From Thraustochytrium sp. TN22 (lineage: Eukaryota; Sar; Bigyra; Thraustochytrida; Thraustochytriidae), in assembly GCA_013306675.1 (NCBI GenBank), contig JABLUY010000064.1, forward strand, positions 62,001 through 126,000: a stretch of 64,000 nucleotides of DNA, written 5' to 3'. Each line of letters begins with the position of its first letter. Positions within the stretch are counted from its first letter, which is position 1. The notes under the pieces are model-generated. The model searched no databases, had not been told where the DNA came from, and saw only the letters and a list, made by a program, of their open reading frames with translations. The position numbers and the translations under genes are program-made. Positions 61,719-64,000 of the stretch are shown here, in pieces.

Positions 61719-61790
61719 CTCTCTCTTTCTCTCTCTCCTGTGCACACATGATAACACACAGCATTTGCACTGCATCAACCACCCACCGCT

Positions 61791-61810
61791 CTACGTCTGT
61801 GTGTTTTGGA

Positions 61811-61853
<43 letters not shown>

Positions 61854-62669
61854 ACGCACCAAAGTGGACTCGCTTTCCGCCAGACCGCAAATGGTCTGGT
61901 CTGGGTGCAAGCCTTGCGAAATTCCCTTGTTGATGCGCTCCTGGCGGCGCTTCATAAAGTCCTCGAAGCCAGGTGTACCACGCAAGACAGCAAGGCTGAT
62001 TGGGTTGCCCTCCAGGTGCACGCGGTTCACGACAGTCCTGGCGAAAAGCTCGCCTGGCACGCAGGCAAGGCGGTTGTTGCGCGCCTTGAAGCAGGCGAGG
62101 CGACTCATCTCGCCGACCGCGACGGGGAGCTCCTCAACCTGGTTGTCGTCAATGTCGAGCTCTTCGAGCATCTGCAGCGCTTCGAAGCCGAAGGACGCCG
62201 AAAAGCCCGTGATGCGGTTATGCGACAGGTTTGCGGCCGTGAGGCTGGGCGGCAACGCGAGGCTCGGGTGGCCCACCATGCCCTCGAAGCAGTTGTACGA
62301 GAGGTCGAGCTGCTTGAGCTTCTCCCGCGGCAACACGGCCGCCACCGTGTGCAGCTTGTTGTGATCCGCCACAAGCGTGCGCAGCTCGCGCAAGTGCACC
62401 ATCTCCATGGGCAGCTCCTGCAGCGCGTTGGCGCTCAGGCGCAGGCTCTGCAGCTTGGCCAGCGACCCGATCTGCGACGTGAGCTCCTCCAGCCCGTTCC
62501 CGCTCAGGTCCAGGCTGCGCAGGCGTTCCCCAAGCAGCCAGACCTGCGCCGGCACCCTCTGCAGCTTGCACTGCGCCAGCACGAGCCGGCCTGTCTTGCC
62601 GCCCTGCTCGATTGCCGCCGCCGGGTCCTGTGCGCGCCGCCGCTCCGGCGCCGACGTCGACGTCCCCAT
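61791..62669 (-). CDS. LRRC57-like leucine-rich-repeat protein, likely N-myristoylated (292 aa)
   Basis: The protein begins MGTSTSAPERRR, which fits the MGxxxS N-myristoylation rule, as LRRC57 does (MGNSAL). Residue 22 onward (AAIEQGGKTGRLVLAQCKLQRVP) matches the LRRC57 N-terminal cap. About seven LRRs follow (LRSLDLSGNGLEEL, LQSLRLSANALQELP, LKQLDLSYNCFEGM, LEELDIDDNQVEELP), then the C-terminal cap FEDFMKRRQERINK. Beyond the usual LRRC57 end is a CAG-encoded Gln run of about 14 residues. The frame is open another 1.2 kb upstream, but through Arg/Ala/Pro repeats, so the ATG at 62669 is chosen. Membrane association through myristate is expected; LRRC57 function is poorly known. Confidence 0.9.
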
Positions 62670-63578
62670 CCCGCCTGCCCGCCTGCCCGCCCGCCCGCCC
62701 GCCCGCCCGCCCGCCCGCCCGCCCGCCTGCCTGCCTGCCGCGCCCCGCCTCGCCCCGCCGCGCCGCCGCGCTGCAGTCAGTTCCTGCTTTGCGCGGCGCT
62801 CCGAGTCGCTCGAGCCTGCAGTGCGGCAAAGCGGCGGAGCGTCGGCACAGCCAGACACTCCGACGGCGATACTGGCTCTGCGCAGTGTCCCGCGCCGGCG
62901 CGCCCTGAGCGGCGGAGCGGCGGCACGGCCGGACACTCCGCAGGCGAGAGTGGTGCTGCGCAGTGCCCCGCGCCGGCGCGCCGTGTGCCTCGCGGCCGGC
63001 CGCGCCCTGCGCGCGGGGTGGCCGAGGGCGTCCCTGTGGCGCGCGTGAGTGGCATCGCAAAGCGACCCGCGTAGACTCGTGTCTACGTCAGGATCGTCCC
63101 ACGGCTTTTGTCTCAAGCGCGAGAACTCGGACCGTCGTCTGGCAGGCCGCCCGCGTGAACTTCTCGTGCCTGCGCGGCGGCCGCGAGGCGCGGCGCGCGG
63201 GCGGCAAACCTGACTCGAGCATCGCTGGCGGCGCGCGGCGGACGAGGCCTCGGGCGCGTCGGGCGTGGTCGCCACCGCGGGCGGGGCGGGGCTCTCTCGC
63301 GGCGAGGACTCGGCTCGGAGGGGCGCATTGCGGCGCGGCGGCGCGAGGAAAAGGTCGGTCATCGCCAACCTTGGTCGTGTCGCGGTTGTCCTGAGGCTCC
63401 TGACGCGCGCGCGGCGGTCGCGGCAGAGCTCGAGCGCGCGCGGCGTGGGAGGACAGGCGGGGCGGGCGGCGAGAGCGAGAAGCGGCGCCCGAGCGGGGAA
63501 GGCAGGCAGGCAGGCAGGCGGGCGAAGAAGAAGCGGCGGCGAGGAAGGAGGAGGAGGAAGGAGAAGAAGACGTGGACG
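62670..63578. other. Divergent region between LRRC57-like and BCKDHA genes
   Basis: It begins with a GCCT/GCCC tetranucleotide run (62673-62740) directly against the LRR start codon and includes a GCAG/CAGG run (63503-63520) ahead of the E1 alpha gene. Two diverged copies of GGCGGAGCGNCGGCAC/CGGACACTCCG words lie at 62830-62965. No gene is supported. Confidence 0.55.
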
Positions 63579-64000
63579 ATGCTCACGATGCGGGCGACCT
63601 TGGCGGCGCGGCTGCGGGTGCGCGGCGCCGGCGCGGCGATGGCGGCCCGCGGGCTGTCCGGCCAGACGCGCAGGTCCGGCGCTGCGGATCAGCTCACGTA
63701 CGAGTTCTGCAGCGACCTGGACCTTGTCAAGCCGGAATCCTTCGAGTCGCGCAAGGCGTTCCAGATCCTGGACGCGAACGGCAAGCTGCGTGAGGGCGCC
63801 AAGGAGCCCGAAGTGAGCGCCGAGCGCTGCGAGAAGCTCTACGAGAACATGGTGCGCCTGCAAGTCATGGACGGCGTGCTGTATGAGGCGCAGCGCCAGG
63901 GCCGCATCTCCTTCTACATGCAGACCAACGGCGAGGAGGCCATCAACATCGGGTCGGCCGCGGCGCTCAAGCCCGAGGACGTCGTCTTTGCGCAGTACCG
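63579..64000 (+). CDS. BCKDHA: Branched-chain 2-oxo-acid dehydrogenase E1 alpha, 5' part
   Basis: The frame runs off the window, so only the first 140 codons are seen. Residues 1-35 are an Arg/Ala-rich mitochondrial targeting sequence (MLTMRATLAARLRVRGAG, RRSG). After residue 60 the match is to the E1 alpha family: FQILDANGKLREGAKEPEVS, LYENMVRLQVMDGVLYEAQR and QGRISFYMQTNGEEAINIGS, then ALKPEDVVFAQY. The RQGRISFYM block distinguishes this from pyruvate dehydrogenase E1 alpha. The enzyme decarboxylates keto acids from Leu, Ile and Val with thiamine diphosphate; its cofactor site would lie beyond the window. Start codon at 63579 is the first Met; a second in-frame Met is three codons later. 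Confidence 0.95.
   Translation, partial: MLTMRATLAARLRVRGAGAAMAARGLSGQTRRSGAADQLTYEFCSDLDLVKPESFESRKAFQILDANGKLREGAKEPEVSAERCEKLYENMVRLQVMDGVLYEAQRQGRISFYMQTNGEEAINIGSAAALKPEDVVFAQY

Overview
The window is GC-rich nuclear DNA from a unicellular eukaryote. It is eukaryotic because it encodes spliceosomal PRP8, the mitotic checkpoint protein BUB3, an R2R3 MYB factor, a PCBP/NOVA-like triple-KH protein and the start of a mitochondrial branched-chain keto-acid dehydrogenase E1 alpha. Nearly every gene is a single uninterrupted reading frame (PRP8 runs about 7.2 kb with no intron). Only two short introns could be placed with confidence, at 13304-13460 and 32728-32795. High GC, low intron density, large secreted and membrane proteins of no known family, IQ/WW/B-box mosaic proteins and a stand-alone SAS-6-like protein fit a flagellate protist. 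A stramenopile, perhaps a thraustochytrid, is my best guess; this is inference, not demonstrated.

Layout. 0.9-3.6 kb: two unrecognised genes, convergent. 4.3-18.9 kb: a dense housekeeping block with PRP8 and BUB3 divergent from a 392-bp spacer, BUB3 convergent with an IQ/B-box/WW protein (51 bp between stops), then a phytanoyl-CoA dioxygenase-type enzyme ending in a peroxisomal-type SRL tail, convergent with a GST. 19.2-23.4 kb: lower-density DNA with a secreted two-PAN-domain protein flanked by two decayed PAN fragments. 23.6-30.8 kb: a Nup43-like WD40 protein, an EGF/multi-pass membrane protein and the MYB factor. 32.7-40.5 kb: a large LRR protein, the KH protein and the SAS-6-like protein. 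42.2-48.5 kb: two paralogous Cys-rich multi-pass membrane proteins of no recognised family, then a kinase-fold protein with a degenerate DFG. 48.5-54.6 kb: about 6 kb with no convincing protein gene. 54.6-64 kb: an FLZ-like zinc-finger protein, an M20 acetylornithine-deacetylase-like enzyme, a decayed DNA transposon with a YqaJ-like nuclease segment and a piggyBac-like tail, an LRRC57-like N-myristoylated LRR protein, and the BCKDH E1 alpha 5' end running off the window.

Intergenic DNA is striking. It contains tetranucleotide CCTG/CAGG runs just upstream of several start codons, GCCGC pentamer runs upstream of others, GCTA runs at gene ends, and at least five separate two-copy tandem duplications (45-160 bp), most next to gene 3' ends. 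The genes form no operon and are mostly unrelated housekeeping functions; clear functional linkage is limited to the tandem membrane paralogues and the PAN gene with its relics.
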